Shown here one piece after another: positions 1 through 8,553 of a stretch of 64,000 bases of DNA. The first letter of the stretch is position 1; every line of letters begins with the position of its first letter. This DNA comes from CAMLOF01 sp041913045 (GTDB lineage Bacteria > Pseudomonadota > Gammaproteobacteria > Burkholderiales > Burkholderiaceae_C), in contig JAYSGB010000005.1 in assembly GCA_041913045.1 (NCBI GenBank), positions 62,001-126,000 of the forward strand, written 5' to 3'. The translations under genes were made by a program, and so were the position numbers. The notes beneath the pieces are model-generated. The model did not search any database. It worked only from the letters and a program-made list of their open reading frames with translations, and was not told where the DNA came from.

Positions 1-375
1 GTGATGTTCGAACTGGACCTGCCTGCCGTTCTGGAGCGTGACGTTCCCGTGGCACAAGCGGTGACTCGCCACCAGCCAGTGGAGCGTGACATTGCCGTGG
101 TCGTCAAGGAAGGCGTCACCCACGCGGCCTTGATGGGCGCGGTTCATGCAGCAGCCACCAACGGCTGGCTCAAGCAAGCTGTGCTGTTTGACGTATACCG
201 GCCCAAGAAGGGTGCGGAACAGGCAGGCGGCCTGGCAGCCGACGAAAAGAGCCTGGCCGTGCGTCTGACCCTGGAGCGCAGCGATGCCACGCTCACGGAC
301 GAGGAAATCGAGGGCGTTGTGCAGGCCGTTCTGGCCGAGTTGGCACAGCGCGTGCAAGCCCGCTTGCGCGCCTGA
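1..375 (+). CDS. pheT: Phenylalanyl-tRNA synthetase beta subunit, C-terminal end (partial)
   Basis: The reading frame is open at the left edge and shows only the last 124 residues. They match the C-terminal FDX-ACB (ferredoxin-fold anticodon-binding) domain of PheT, with the recognisable stretches RDIAVVV, LFDVYRPKKG and KSLAVRLTLERSDATLTDEE. The full protein (about 800 residues) pairs with PheS to charge tRNA-Phe; this domain contacts the tRNA anticodon end. ihfA follows 26 bp later on the same strand, the usual pheS-pheT-ihfA order in proteobacteria. The apparent GTG/ATG at bases 1-6 is internal, not the true start. Confidence 0.95.
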   Translation: MMFELDLPAVLERDVPVAQAVTRHQPVERDIAVVVKEGVTHAALMGAVHAAATNGWLKQAVLFDVYRPKKGAEQAGGLAADEKSLAVRLTLERSDATLTDEEIEGVVQAVLAELAQRVQARLRA

Positions 376-401
376 GCGCCAACCACGGAGGAGGAATATT
401 C

Positions 402-731
402 ATGACCGACAAGCTGACCGATCTCGAATCGAACGCCTTGACCAAGGCACAACTGGCCGAGTTGCTGTTCGAGCAGATTGGTTTGAACAAGCGTGAGTCC
501 AAAGACATGGTGGATGCGTTCTTTGAACTCATCAGCCAGAGCCTGGTGGACGGGCAGGACGTGAAGATATCGGGCTTTGGAAATTTCCAGATCCGCACCA
601 AGGCTGCCCGCCCTGGGCGCAACCCGCGCACTGGCGAGCCGGTTGCCATTGAGGCCCGGCGGGTGGTGACCTTCCACGCCAGCCCCAAGCTCAAAGACTC
701 GGTGCAAACTGGCGGAAACACAGCCGCTTGA
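402..731 (+). CDS. ihfA: Integration host factor alpha subunit
   Basis: 109 residues, the usual IHF-alpha length. IHF is a nucleoid protein heterodimer that bends DNA sharply at specific sites and serves recombination, replication and transcription. The N-terminal helices (LTKAQLAELLFEQIGLNKRE) and the beta-arm segment with PGRNPRTGEPV, whose proline intercalates into the minor groove, are clear. A strong GGAGGAGG ribosome binding site precedes the ATG. It is cotranscribed with pheT and ends at a rho-independent hairpin. Its partner ihfB is at 19862-20170 in this window. Confidence 0.97.
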   Translation: MTDKLTDLESNALTKAQLAELLFEQIGLNKRESKDMVDAFFELISQSLVDGQDVKISGFGNFQIRTKAARPGRNPRTGEPVAIEARRVVTFHASPKLKDSVQTGGNTAA

Positions 732-739
732 TTGAACAG

Positions 740-763
740 AAAGGGCCCGCGAGGGCCCTTTTT
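740..763. terminator. Bidirectional rho-independent terminator between ihfA and the DMT transporter gene
   Basis: A 9-bp perfect stem (AAAGGGCCC / GGGCCCTTT) with a GCGA tetraloop and a T run follows the ihfA stop. Its A-rich left flank makes it usable by the convergent leftward gene ending at 763. Confidence 0.85.
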
Positions 764-1656
764 CATGACTTCGCGGTACGGCGTGTGCCGCTGCCTGGCG
801 CCACCAGGCCCGTGGCCAAGGCCACGCCACACAGGATGATGGCGCCGCCTACCACCATCCAAAGGGTGATGGGTTCGCCCAGCAGCAGCGCCCCGTAGAA
901 CAAAGCGAACACGGGTATCAAAAACGTCACGGTCAACGTCTTACTGGGGCCCGCTTTTTCGATCAAACGGAAAAACAGGATGTAAGCCACGGCAGTGCAA
1001 AGCACGCCCACGGCGAGCACCGACCACCAAGCCAATGCACTGGGGTTTTGCTCGGGCCAGAACCACAGCGTGGGAATGGCCAAACCCAGCGTGGCGCCGA
1101 ACTGGCTGCCCGTGGCCGTGGCCAGCGGGTGCACGCCGGTCAGGAACTTCTTGGTGTAGCTGGCCGCGATACCGTAGCACAGCGTGGCACCCAGGCAGGC
1201 CACCACGGCCCAGCCGGTGCCGCCAGGCTTGAAGCTGGCTTTGTTCCATGAAAGCAGTGCAACGCCTACAAAACCTATGGCCAGGCCCACTGCACGCCAC
1301 TGTCCCGGCCGCTCCTTCAGCCACAGCCAAGCCACCAGTGCCCCGAACAATGGCACCGTGGCATTCAGGATGGCTGAAAGCCCCGTGGTGATGGACAGCA
1401 GCGCGTACGCATACAGCGCAAACGGCAGGCCCGAATTCAACACACCCACAAAAAGAATGCGCCCTGCGTTTTGGCGGAACGCGTTCCATTGGCCGCTGAG
1501 CAGCAGCACCGGCAGCAGAGCAATGCTGGCCACGGCCACCCGAGCACCAGCGGTGGCCCAGGCACCAAATTCGGCGGCGCCAAAGCGCATGAACAGGAAG
1601 GACGAGCCCCAAAGGGCGGCGAGCAGCACGAATTCGGCTGCCAGTTGTTTTTTCAT
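763..1656 (-). CDS. DMT-family (EamA) inner-membrane transporter
   Basis: 297 residues with about ten hydrophobic segments in two EamA repeats. The first begins AAEFVLLAALWGSSFLFMRFG and carries the family hallmark of small residues followed by WGSSF; the second starts near residue 150 (GTGWAVVACLGATLCYGIAA). Such proteins export or import small metabolites across the inner membrane, but the substrate cannot be read from sequence. The gene is monocistronic, or loosely linked to the repair methyltransferase gene upstream (stop 1669, 12 bp away, same strand). It converges with ihfA. Confidence 0.85.
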   Translation of the reverse strand: MKKQLAAEFVLLAALWGSSFLFMRFGAAEFGAWATAGARVAVASIALLPVLLLSGQWNAFRQNAGRILFVGVLNSGLPFALYAYALLSITTGLSAILNATVPLFGALVAWLWLKERPGQWRAVGLAIGFVGVALLSWNKASFKPGGTGWAVVACLGATLCYGIAASYTKKFLTGVHPLATATGSQFGATLGLAIPTLWFWPEQNPSALAWWSVLAVGVLCTAVAYILFFRLIEKAGPSKTLTVTFLIPVFALFYGALLLGEPITLWMVVGGAIILCGVALATGLVAPGSGTRRTAKS

Positions 1657-1668
1657 GGTGTCAGAACG

Positions 1669-2163
1669 TCAGGAGGTTTCCAGCCAAAGCAGCGCGGCTT
1701 TGCGCGCAAGCCCGCCCGTGTAGCCTGTGAGCTGGCCTTGCTGGCCCAGCACACGGTGACACGGCAGCACAATGCCCAGCGGGTTGCGCCCCACCGCGCC
1801 TCCCACAGCGCGAACGGCCCTGGGGCGGCCAACGGCTTGGGCAACGTCGCTGTAGCTGCAGGATTCACCATAGGGTATGTACTGCAACTGCCGCCACACC
1901 GCCTGCTGGAATTCAGTGCCGCAGGACAGGTCCAGCGGCAGGTCGAAATCGCGTCGCTCCCCAGAGAAGTAACCTTGCAGTTGTGCCAAGGTCTCCTCCA
2001 GTATGGGGTGACCATGCACCTGCGGTGCACGCGTTGCCCAAGGCGGAATGCCCGTCTGGTCCACGAACCATATGCCACGCAGTGCCGTGTCGCTGGCGGC
2101 CAGCAGCAGCGGGCCCACGGGGCTTTGCCAATGGCTGGATACGGTGGATGGGGGTTGGGTCAT
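1669..2163 (-). CDS. ogt: Methylated-DNA-[protein]-cysteine S-methyltransferase
   Basis: A suicide repair enzyme that transfers alkyl groups from O6-alkylguanine or O4-alkylthymine in DNA to its own cysteine. The active-site PCHRV is present (LPCHRVLGQ), followed by the expected GYTGGLARKAALLWLE. The helix-turn-helix segment FQQAVWRQLQYIPYGE lies upstream. The length (about 164 residues) fits Ogt rather than the Ada fusion. The start is uncertain: ATG at 2163 (MTQPP) gives the normal N-terminus, while an ATG at 2190 has an AGGAG placed too close to it. The gene is divergent from the phosphomannomutase gene, with only 57 bp between them. Confidence 0.9.
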   Translation of the reverse strand: MTQPPSTVSSHWQSPVGPLLLAASDTALRGIWFVDQTGIPPWATRAPQVHGHPILEETLAQLQGYFSGERRDFDLPLDLSCGTEFQQAVWRQLQYIPYGESCSYSDVAQAVGRPRAVRAVGGAVGRNPLGIVLPCHRVLGQQGQLTGYTGGLARKAALLWLETS

Positions 2164-2220
2164 GGGGGTGGTGGACAATGCGAAAATCATACTCCTGCAC
2201 ACACACCCAAATCAGTAAGC

Positions 2221-3612
2221 ATGCAAGTATCTCCCCACATCTTCAAGGCCTACGACATTCGCGGCGTCGTGCCAGACGCGCTGCACCCGGACATGGCCCA
2301 GGCCTTGGGTCGCGCTTTTGGGGCGCGTGCCTTGGCCGAAGGGGAAACGGTTGTTGCCGTGGGGCGCGACGGGCGGCTCAGCAGCCCCGAGCTGGCAAGT
2401 GCGTTGATCCACGGCTTGCGGCAGGCCGGGGTGGACGTGATCGACGTGGGCATGGTCACCACGCCCATGCTCTACTTTGCGGCGCATACGCTGTGCCGCA
2501 GCGGTATCCAAGTCACCGGTAGCCACAACCCCAAACACCACAACGGCTTCAAGATGGTGATGACGGGCCGGGCCATCTATGGTGATGAGGTCCAGGCGCT
2601 GCGGCAGGCAATCGAAGCCGAAGACCCAGCCGCTGCTCAGGCCGAGCCACGCGGCGCGCTGCGCGAGGTCAACGTGTTGAACGACTACGTCCAACGCATC
2701 GTGGGTGATGTGAAGCTGGCACGCCCGTTGAAGGTGGTGGTGGACTGCGGCAATGGCGTGGCCGGGGCTTCTGCGCCGCAGCTGTTCCGTGCCCTGGGCT
2801 GCGAGGTGATTGAACTGTTCAGCGAGGTGGATGGCAATTTCCCCAACCACCATCCAGACCCTTCCAAGCCCGAAAACCTGCGTGACCTTATCGTTGCCCT
2901 GCAAACCACAGGGGCCGATCTCGGCCTGGCCTTCGACGGCGACGGCGACCGCTTGGGCATCGTCACACCCAGCGGCCAGAACATCTTCCCGGACCGGCAG
3001 ATGCTGCTCTTTGCGCAAGACGTGCTCTCGCGCGTACCGGGCGGCGCCATCGTGTTCGACGTGAAATGCAGCCAGCGCCTGGCCCCGGCCATACGCGCCG
3101 CGGGTGGCGTGCCGCTCATGTACAAAACCGGGCATTCGCTCATCAAGGCCAAGATGAAGGAAATTGATTCCCCGCTGGGCGGCGAGATGAGTGGCCACAT
3201 CTTCTTCAAGGAGCGGTGGTACGGGTTTGACGACGGCACCTACGCCGGTGCGCGCCTGCTGGAGATTCTGAGCCGCGAGGCCAATCCTGGTGCGGTGCTG
3301 GAGGCCCTGCCCACCAGCCATTCCACCCCCGAACTGAACGTGGCCTGCGCCGACGGCGAGCCGCACCGCCTGGTGGCCGAACTGCAGGCCCTGGCGCGCT
3401 TTGCGGCGCCTGCCGAGGTCAACACCATTGACGGCCTGCGCGTGGACTGGCCTGATGGCTTTGGCCTCATTCGCGCGTCCAACACGACGCCTGTGCTGGT
3501 GTTGCGCTTCGAGGGGCAAACGCCCGAGGCGTTGCAGCGCATCGAAGCCGAAATGCTGGCGCTGTTGCGCCGTGTCAAACCCGACGCCCACATCGGGCAG
3601 GCCGCACATTGA
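2221..3612 (+). CDS. Phosphomannomutase/phosphoglucomutase
   Basis: 463 residues of the alpha-D-phosphohexomutase family (AlgC/ManB type), interconverting hexose 1- and 6-phosphates to feed sugar-nucleotide and LPS synthesis. All four active-site elements are visible: catalytic phosphoserine in TGSHNP (Ser101), the Mg-binding DGDGDR (239-244), the sugar-binding GEMSGH (321-326) and the phosphate-binding RASNTTP near residue 420. The open frame extends far upstream, but homology begins at the ATG at 2221 (MQVSPHIFKAYDIRGV). It stands at the head of the LPS glycosyltransferase cluster, 8 bp before the next gene, which suits that role. Confidence 0.93.
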   Translation: MQVSPHIFKAYDIRGVVPDALHPDMAQALGRAFGARALAEGETVVAVGRDGRLSSPELASALIHGLRQAGVDVIDVGMVTTPMLYFAAHTLCRSGIQVTGSHNPKHHNGFKMVMTGRAIYGDEVQALRQAIEAEDPAAAQAEPRGALREVNVLNDYVQRIVGDVKLARPLKVVVDCGNGVAGASAPQLFRALGCEVIELFSEVDGNFPNHHPDPSKPENLRDLIVALQTTGADLGLAFDGDGDRLGIVTPSGQNIFPDRQMLLFAQDVLSRVPGGAIVFDVKCSQRLAPAIRAAGGVPLMYKTGHSLIKAKMKEIDSPLGGEMSGHIFFKERWYGFDDGTYAGARLLEILSREANPGAVLEALPTSHSTPELNVACADGEPHRLVAELQALARFAAPAEVNTIDGLRVDWPDGFGLIRASNTTPVLVLRFEGQTPEALQRIEAEMLALLRRVKPDAHIGQAAH

Positions 3613-3620
3613 GGAACCCC

Positions 3621-4682
3621 ATGGCCAAGCCCAGCAACGACCCCGAAGTCATCGTCTTCAACCTCAAAAAACGCTACACCGGCGTTTCCGCCACGGTGAA
3701 TGCACTGGTGCCGCTGCAGCTCAACCAGTGGCAGCTGGCCTATTGCGGCACGCCCTTGTCCAACGGTGTGCCCGGCATGACGCTCAAGGAAGCCATTCGC
3801 CTCTCGCGCAAGCCGCCAGCAGGGCGCAAGTTTCGCATCTGGCATGTGCGCCGCGACCACGAAATGGCCGCCGGTCTGTGGGCGCGCGACGTGCTGCGCC
3901 TGCCCATCAAGCTGGTGTTCACCTCGGCCGCGCAGCACCTGCACGGCTGGTTCCCGCGTTGGCTCATCTCGCGCATGGATGCGGTCATCTCCACCACGCC
4001 CAAGGCCGCCAGCTTCGTGCCCAACACCACGGCGGTGGTGCCTCACGGCATCGACCTGAGCCGCTTTTCTCCGCCAGCCGACAAGCTCAACGCCTGGGCC
4101 GACTCCGGCCTGCCTGGCAAGTACGGCATTGGTGTGTTCGGGCGCGTGCGGCCCGACAAGGGCAGCGACGTTTTTGTGGACGCCATGATCGAGGCGCTGC
4201 CGCACTCGCCAGATGCCACCGCCGTCATCGCTGGTCTGGCCCAGCCCCAGCACCAGGCCTATCAGCAGGCCTTGAAAGACAAGATCGCGGCAGCGGGGCT
4301 GGCAGATCGCATCGTCTTTTTGGGCGAGGTGCCCGCTGGCGAGGTTCACCGCTGGTACCAGCGATGCCTGCTCTGCGTGGCCTGCCCGCGTTACGAACCC
4401 TTTGGCCTAACGCCTTTCGAGGCTGCCGCCACGGGTTGTGCGCTGGTGTGTTCGCGCACGGGCGCGTTCGAAGAACTGGTGCAACCGGGTGTGAACGGTT
4501 ATCTGGTTGACACGGGCGATGCCGTGGGCCTGGCGCAGGCCGTGCAAAAGGTCATGCAAGACCCGCAGGCCGCGCTGCGCATGGGGCAGGCTGCACAAGA
4601 ACGGGTCACTTCGGCGTTTTCTCTGGCGCAAGAGGCAGCAGGCATTGGTCGCGTTTACCAAGGGCTGTTCGATGCCGCTTGA
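3621..4682 (+). CDS. Glycosyltransferase family 4 (LPS core type)
   Basis: 353 residues with a GT-B fold. The C-terminal nucleotide-sugar domain has GRVRPDKG, the loop YEPFGLTPFEAAATG containing the two conserved glutamates (EPFGLTPFE) of retaining GT4 enzymes, and VNGYLVDTGD near the end. The N-terminal half has no signal peptide, so the enzyme acts on the cytoplasmic membrane face. ATG 3621 is preceded by GAGGA; an upstream TTG is less likely. Its stop overlaps the waaA start by 11 nt, indicating translational coupling and a role in the inner core of lipopolysaccharide. The exact sugar is unknown. Confidence 0.85.
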   Translation: MAKPSNDPEVIVFNLKKRYTGVSATVNALVPLQLNQWQLAYCGTPLSNGVPGMTLKEAIRLSRKPPAGRKFRIWHVRRDHEMAAGLWARDVLRLPIKLVFTSAAQHLHGWFPRWLISRMDAVISTTPKAASFVPNTTAVVPHGIDLSRFSPPADKLNAWADSGLPGKYGIGVFGRVRPDKGSDVFVDAMIEALPHSPDATAVIAGLAQPQHQAYQQALKDKIAAAGLADRIVFLGEVPAGEVHRWYQRCLLCVACPRYEPFGLTPFEAAATGCALVCSRTGAFEELVQPGVNGYLVDTGDAVGLAQAVQKVMQDPQAALRMGQAAQERVTSAFSLAQEAAGIGRVYQGLFDAA

Positions 4683-6000
4683 GGCCCGTGGCCTTTCAAC
4701 CATCGAGCGGTTGGCCTTGTGGTGCTATGGCGTTGCGATGTGGCTGTTGGTACCGCTGTTGCGGCGCAAGCTGCGGCGGCGCGGCAAAGCGGAGCCGGGG
4801 TACTTGGCGCACGTTGAACAGCGCCTGGGGCACTACCCGGGTATTCCGGCTTCATCAGGCTGGTTGTGGGTGCACGCGGTCTCTCTGGGTGAAACGCGCG
4901 CGGCGGGGCTGCTGTTGAACGCACTGCGTGCGCAGATGCCGGGCTTGCGCGTACTGCTCACACACGGAACGGCCACGGGCCGGGCCGAGGGTACCAAGCT
5001 GCTGGCGCCGGGCGACTTACAGGTGTGGCAACCGTGGGACACCCCGGGCGCGGTGGATCGGTTCCTGAACCACTTCAACCCCACGCTGGGTGTATTAATG
5101 GAAACAGAGGTCTGGCCTAATTGGGTGCATGCCTGTCGTGCCCGGCGCATTCCCCTGTGTCTGGTCAACGGCCGCCTGAGTACCAAGTCGCTGCAACAGG
5201 CGCAGCGCGTGGCCTGGCTGGCGCGGCCCGCCTATGCCGGGCTTGAAGCCGTACTTGCGCAGACGCAGGCCGATGCCGAACGGTTCGCGCAGCTGCGAGC
5301 CCCTGTGCAAGGTGTGTTCGGCAACCTCAAGTTCGACGTGGAGCCCAACCCCGTGCAACTGGCGCAGGGGCAGCGCTGGAAGCAGGCGGCAGGCGGGCGT
5401 CCAGTGGTCATGCTCGCCAGCAGCCGTGAAGGGGAAGAGGCCCTCTGGCTGCAGGCGCTGCGCAACCAGCCTTGGGCGCAGCAGGTGCTGTGGCTTGTGG
5501 TGCCACGTCATCCGCAGCGTTTTGACGAAGTCGCTGCGCTCGTGCAGCAGGCTGGGCTAACGGTGTTCCGCCGCAGCGCATGGCAAGACGACGACCACAC
5601 CGCAGCGGCTACCACCAACGTCTGGCTGGGCGATTCGCTGGGCGAAATGCACGCCTACTACGCCATGTCCGACCTGGCTTGGCTGGGCGGCAGCTTCCTG
5701 CCCCTGGGTGGGCAGAACCTCATAGAGGCGGCGGCTTGCGGTTGCCCTGTCGTTATGGGGCCGCACACCTTCAACTTTGCTGAAGCAGCTGAACAGGCGG
5801 CACAGGTGGGCGCAGCTCTTCGCGTGACAGACATGCAGGTCGCCATGGTTCAAACCCAGCGTTTGTTGGAGGACGCACAGGCGCTGGCCAGCGCCCGCCA
5901 GGTATGCGGCGTGTTGCTGCAGCAAGGGCAGGGTGCCGCGCAACGCTATGTGGCATTCCTGTTGAACGTATACCGTCGCAACGCAGGAGCAACTCAATGA
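4672..6000 (+). CDS. waaA: 3-deoxy-D-manno-octulosonic acid (Kdo) transferase
   Basis: 442 residues, slightly longer than E. coli WaaA (425). It transfers Kdo from CMP-Kdo to lipid IVA. An N-terminal membrane anchor (WCYGVAMWLLVPLLRRKLRRR) is followed by WLWVHAVSLGETRAA with the catalytic glutamate, LLTHGTATGR, METEVWPNW, LVNGRLS and, in the C-terminal half, SSREGEE and GGSFLPLGGQNLIEAAA. The ATG at 4672 lies inside the end of the preceding glycosyltransferase gene, and the stop overlaps the next ATG (ATGA). The LPS genes here are therefore one operon. Confidence 0.95.
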   Translation: MPLEARGLSTIERLALWCYGVAMWLLVPLLRRKLRRRGKAEPGYLAHVEQRLGHYPGIPASSGWLWVHAVSLGETRAAGLLLNALRAQMPGLRVLLTHGTATGRAEGTKLLAPGDLQVWQPWDTPGAVDRFLNHFNPTLGVLMETEVWPNWVHACRARRIPLCLVNGRLSTKSLQQAQRVAWLARPAYAGLEAVLAQTQADAERFAQLRAPVQGVFGNLKFDVEPNPVQLAQGQRWKQAAGGRPVVMLASSREGEEALWLQALRNQPWAQQVLWLVVPRHPQRFDEVAALVQQAGLTVFRRSAWQDDDHTAAATTNVWLGDSLGEMHAYYAMSDLAWLGGSFLPLGGQNLIEAAACGCPVVMGPHTFNFAEAAEQAAQVGAALRVTDMQVAMVQTQRLLEDAQALASARQVCGVLLQQGQGAAQRYVAFLLNVYRRNAGATQ

Positions 6001-6869
6001 TTACTGGCTTTGCCCCCGCGCTCAACGGCGTGACCGTCATCGTCGTCACCTACAACAGTGCCCACTGTCTGGACCGGTTGTCTCCGTTGCTCAGCCAGTG
6101 CGCGCACGTCATCGTTTCCGACAACGGCAGTGGCGACGGCACCTCTAGTACCGCCAGCGAGCTGTGGCCCCATGCCAAGGTGCTGGCGCATGGTCGAAAT
6201 CTAGGCTTTGGCGCAGCCAACAACCGCGCTTTGGCCCAGGTGACCACACCTTTTGCGTTGTTGCTCAACCCCGACTGTGAGTTGCCGGTAGATGGCCTTG
6301 AAGCCTTGTTGCAGGCTGCCGCCGCCATGCCGGAGGCGGCAGTGCTCGCTCCCCAGCTGCAAGATGCCCGAGGCAGGCCCGAGGTCAACTACCGCTGGCC
6401 CCACACGCTGTGGGCGTCACGTGGCCCGGGTGCCGAAGGTGCCGTGTGCGTGGGCTTTGTCTGTGGTGCAGCCATGCTGTTGCGCGTTGAACGGTTCGCC
6501 GATGTGGGTTTCTTCGACGAGCGTTTCTTCCTCTACTACGAGGACGATGACCTCTGTCTGCGCTTGTTCCAGGCGCAACTGCCCATGGTGGTCCTGCCGC
6601 AGGTGGCGGCACTGCACCGCTCACGGGGCTCGGTCAAAGGCCGCTCGCCCTGGCGCGGTGAATACTGGCGCGGCTACCATCATGCCCAGTCCAAGCTCAT
6701 CTTTGCCAGCAAGCACCAGTCGCTGCAAGCCGCACAGGCCCAGCGGCGCAAGTTGCTGCTGCTAACCAGCGTGGCCATTCCGCTGCGCATTGTTTTGTTT
6801 TCACCCAAGCTCGTTGCCCGCATGTGGGGGCGGTGGGTTGGGTTGTTGAATTGGAAGTCCCATGTCTGA
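5997..6869 (+). CDS. Glycosyltransferase family 2 (rhamnosyltransferase-like)
   Basis: 290 residues with a GT-A fold. TVIVVTYNSAHCLDRL opens the nucleotide-binding domain, VSDNGSGDGT and LLLNPDCELP carry the acidic metal/nucleotide sites (the latter replacing DXD), and YYEDDDLCLRL is the acceptor-side acidic motif typical of rhamnosyl-type GT2 enzymes. C-terminal hydrophobic segments suggest membrane association. It starts within the waaA stop (ATGA) and overlaps the next GT2 gene by 8 nt. Probable role: addition of an outer-core or O-chain sugar; the donor is not determined. Confidence 0.85.
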   Translation: MITGFAPALNGVTVIVVTYNSAHCLDRLSPLLSQCAHVIVSDNGSGDGTSSTASELWPHAKVLAHGRNLGFGAANNRALAQVTTPFALLLNPDCELPVDGLEALLQAAAAMPEAAVLAPQLQDARGRPEVNYRWPHTLWASRGPGAEGAVCVGFVCGAAMLLRVERFADVGFFDERFFLYYEDDDLCLRLFQAQLPMVVLPQVAALHRSRGSVKGRSPWRGEYWRGYHHAQSKLIFASKHQSLQAAQAQRRKLLLLTSVAIPLRIVLFSPKLVARMWGRWVGLLNWKSHV

Positions 6870-7656
6870 AGCTCCACGTCCCACGCTTTGCATAGGCGTT
6901 CTCACCCTAAACGAAGAACGCCGTATCGCCCAGTGCCTGCAAAGCGCGAGCTTTGCCAACCAGCTGTTGGTGATCGACAGCGGCAGCTCGGACCGCACGC
7001 GCGACATCGCCACCGAGATGGGGGCGGAGGTGGTGCTGTACCCGGACTGGCAAGGTTTTGCCGTGCAGCGCACCCGGTTGCTGGCCCATGTCAAGGCCGA
7101 CTACGTGTTTTTTCTGGATGCTGACGAAGTCATCACGCCCGAGTTGCAAAAGGAAATACAGCAGGCAGTGGCTTCTGGTGAAGACGCTTGCTGGGAAGTC
7201 ATGTGGAACCAGGTAGCTTATGGCCGCCCCTTGACGTTGATGAAGTCTACGGGTGGCGTACAAAGGCTGTTCAAAGCCGGGTTGGTCGAACGCTTCGATG
7301 GCGTGGTTCACGAAGGGGCCGTGCTGCGCCGAACTGGTCTGCCAGTCCACAAGTTCCGCAGCAGGTTGCTGCACTATTCCCGGGAAACCGTTTACGACAG
7401 CTTGCTGAAGCTGGCGCAGTACGTCCAGCTAGGGGCCGCCAAAAGGGCGGAGCAGGGCAAACGTGGCGGCGTGCTGCGCGGCTTTGGTTCCTCTTTCGCC
7501 ATCTTCCTGCGGCTGTATGTGTTCCGGCGCGGTTTTTTGTGTGGGGCAGAGGGCTTCCTCTTCTGCTTTTTCATCGCGCTGGAGTGCTTCTTTCGCTATG
7601 CGGCGCTCAAGTATGACCGGCAACTCCTGAAGGGGAAACTGTCTAAACGTTCCTGA
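6862..7656 (+). CDS. Glycosyltransferase family 2 (WaaE/LPS core type)
   Basis: 264 residues. LCIGVLTLNEERRIAQCL, IDSGSSDRT and FFLDADEV (DXD-like) are the motifs of the WaaE/KdtX beta-glycosyltransferase group that decorates inner-core heptose or Kdo. A basic, hydrophobic C-terminus (RLYVFRRGFLCGAEGFLFCFFIAL) probably docks on the membrane. Translation is coupled to the gene upstream by an 8-nt overlap. A 46-nt gap and a sharp fall in GC separate it from the FkbM gene. Confidence 0.85.
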   Translation: MSEAPRPTLCIGVLTLNEERRIAQCLQSASFANQLLVIDSGSSDRTRDIATEMGAEVVLYPDWQGFAVQRTRLLAHVKADYVFFLDADEVITPELQKEIQQAVASGEDACWEVMWNQVAYGRPLTLMKSTGGVQRLFKAGLVERFDGVVHEGAVLRRTGLPVHKFRSRLLHYSRETVYDSLLKLAQYVQLGAAKRAEQGKRGGVLRGFGSSFAIFLRLYVFRRGFLCGAEGFLFCFFIALECFFRYAALKYDRQLLKGKLSKRS

Positions 7657-7702
7657 TCGGGGTAGGACTCGATTTGGCTATAAATCAAAAAATTGAGAGT
7701 AT

Positions 7703-8512
7703 TTGCAAGTGAAAAATAAAAAACCATTCTCTGGCTTGGCATACGCTGCTGCTGTACTAAATCCGTTTTCTGACTTTGTGTCTGCTCAGGATGACGCTAC
7801 TGGATTGAGATTTTTCGCTTATAAGAGAGATGTTGTGGGTCGGACAATATTCAGAACTGGGCGGTACGATCAGTTCCTCTCTGATTGGTTGATAGATCGG
7901 TTTTCCGGGGGGGCGGGCATCTTTGTTGATATTGGTGCCAATCTTGGTTATTTTTCATGTCTTTTTGGTCATTTGGCGGGTATTGAAGGTCGTGTTTTAT
8001 CAATTGAGCCTGAGCCGGATAATTACTCTCTTCTTCTGAAGAATCTTGCTCTCAATGGTATTAAAAATGTCAAGACTCTGCCGATCGCCTTGGGCGCAGA
8101 AAACGGTGAGGCATCCTTGAATATTTACAAGGCATCCAATCGGGGTAGGCATTCCATGGTGGCGCCCGGGTCTGGCAGGGTGGTGTCCGTTCCTGTTCGC
8201 CGACTGGATGATGTTGTCGATGAATTTTTAAAACCTGATGAGGAAATATCTTTCCTGAAGATGGATGTTGAAGGTTATGAGCCCTTTGTCGTTAAAGGGG
8301 GAGAAAGAACGCTAGGACGCACTAAGTTGATGGTCGTTGAGTATGCCCCTTACATACTCAAGTCTATTTCTAACGAGGTGGACGGGTTTTTGGATACGCT
8401 TCAGAGAAACTTCAGCAAGGTTTATATGATATCTGATGGCATAATGAAAAAAATAGATTTCGCGGATATAAAATCAACTGAAGGGGCGGTTGACTTGTTG
8501 TTGGAAAAATAA
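7703..8512 (+). CDS. FkbM-family SAM-dependent methyltransferase (AT-rich)
   Basis: About 269 residues. The SAM-binding motif VDIGANLGYFSCLFG, the acidic SIEPEPDNY, and the FkbM signature FLKMDVEGYEPFVVKGG are clear. FkbM enzymes O-methylate sugars or polyketides; here a glycan target of the LPS cluster is inferred. The start is TTG 7703 or GTG 7709 (GAG at 7695-7697 favours TTG). Base composition is plainly more AT-rich than the flanking glycosyltransferases and codons often end in A/T, pointing to later acquisition, as is common for O-chain modification genes. Confidence 0.85.
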   Translation: MQVKNKKPFSGLAYAAAVLNPFSDFVSAQDDATGLRFFAYKRDVVGRTIFRTGRYDQFLSDWLIDRFSGGAGIFVDIGANLGYFSCLFGHLAGIEGRVLSIEPEPDNYSLLLKNLALNGIKNVKTLPIALGAENGEASLNIYKASNRGRHSMVAPGSGRVVSVPVRRLDDVVDEFLKPDEEISFLKMDVEGYEPFVVKGGERTLGRTKLMVVEYAPYILKSISNEVDGFLDTLQRNFSKVYMISDGIMKKIDFADIKSTEGAVDLLLEK

Positions 8513-8553
8513 ATATTTATTGAATCATATTTTGCATCGCTTTGGTGGTGGTG

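Noticed and set aside
1471..2220. 250-residue N-terminal extension of the phosphomannomutase
   Set aside because: The upstream frame is antisense to the ogt gene and the family start is at 2221.
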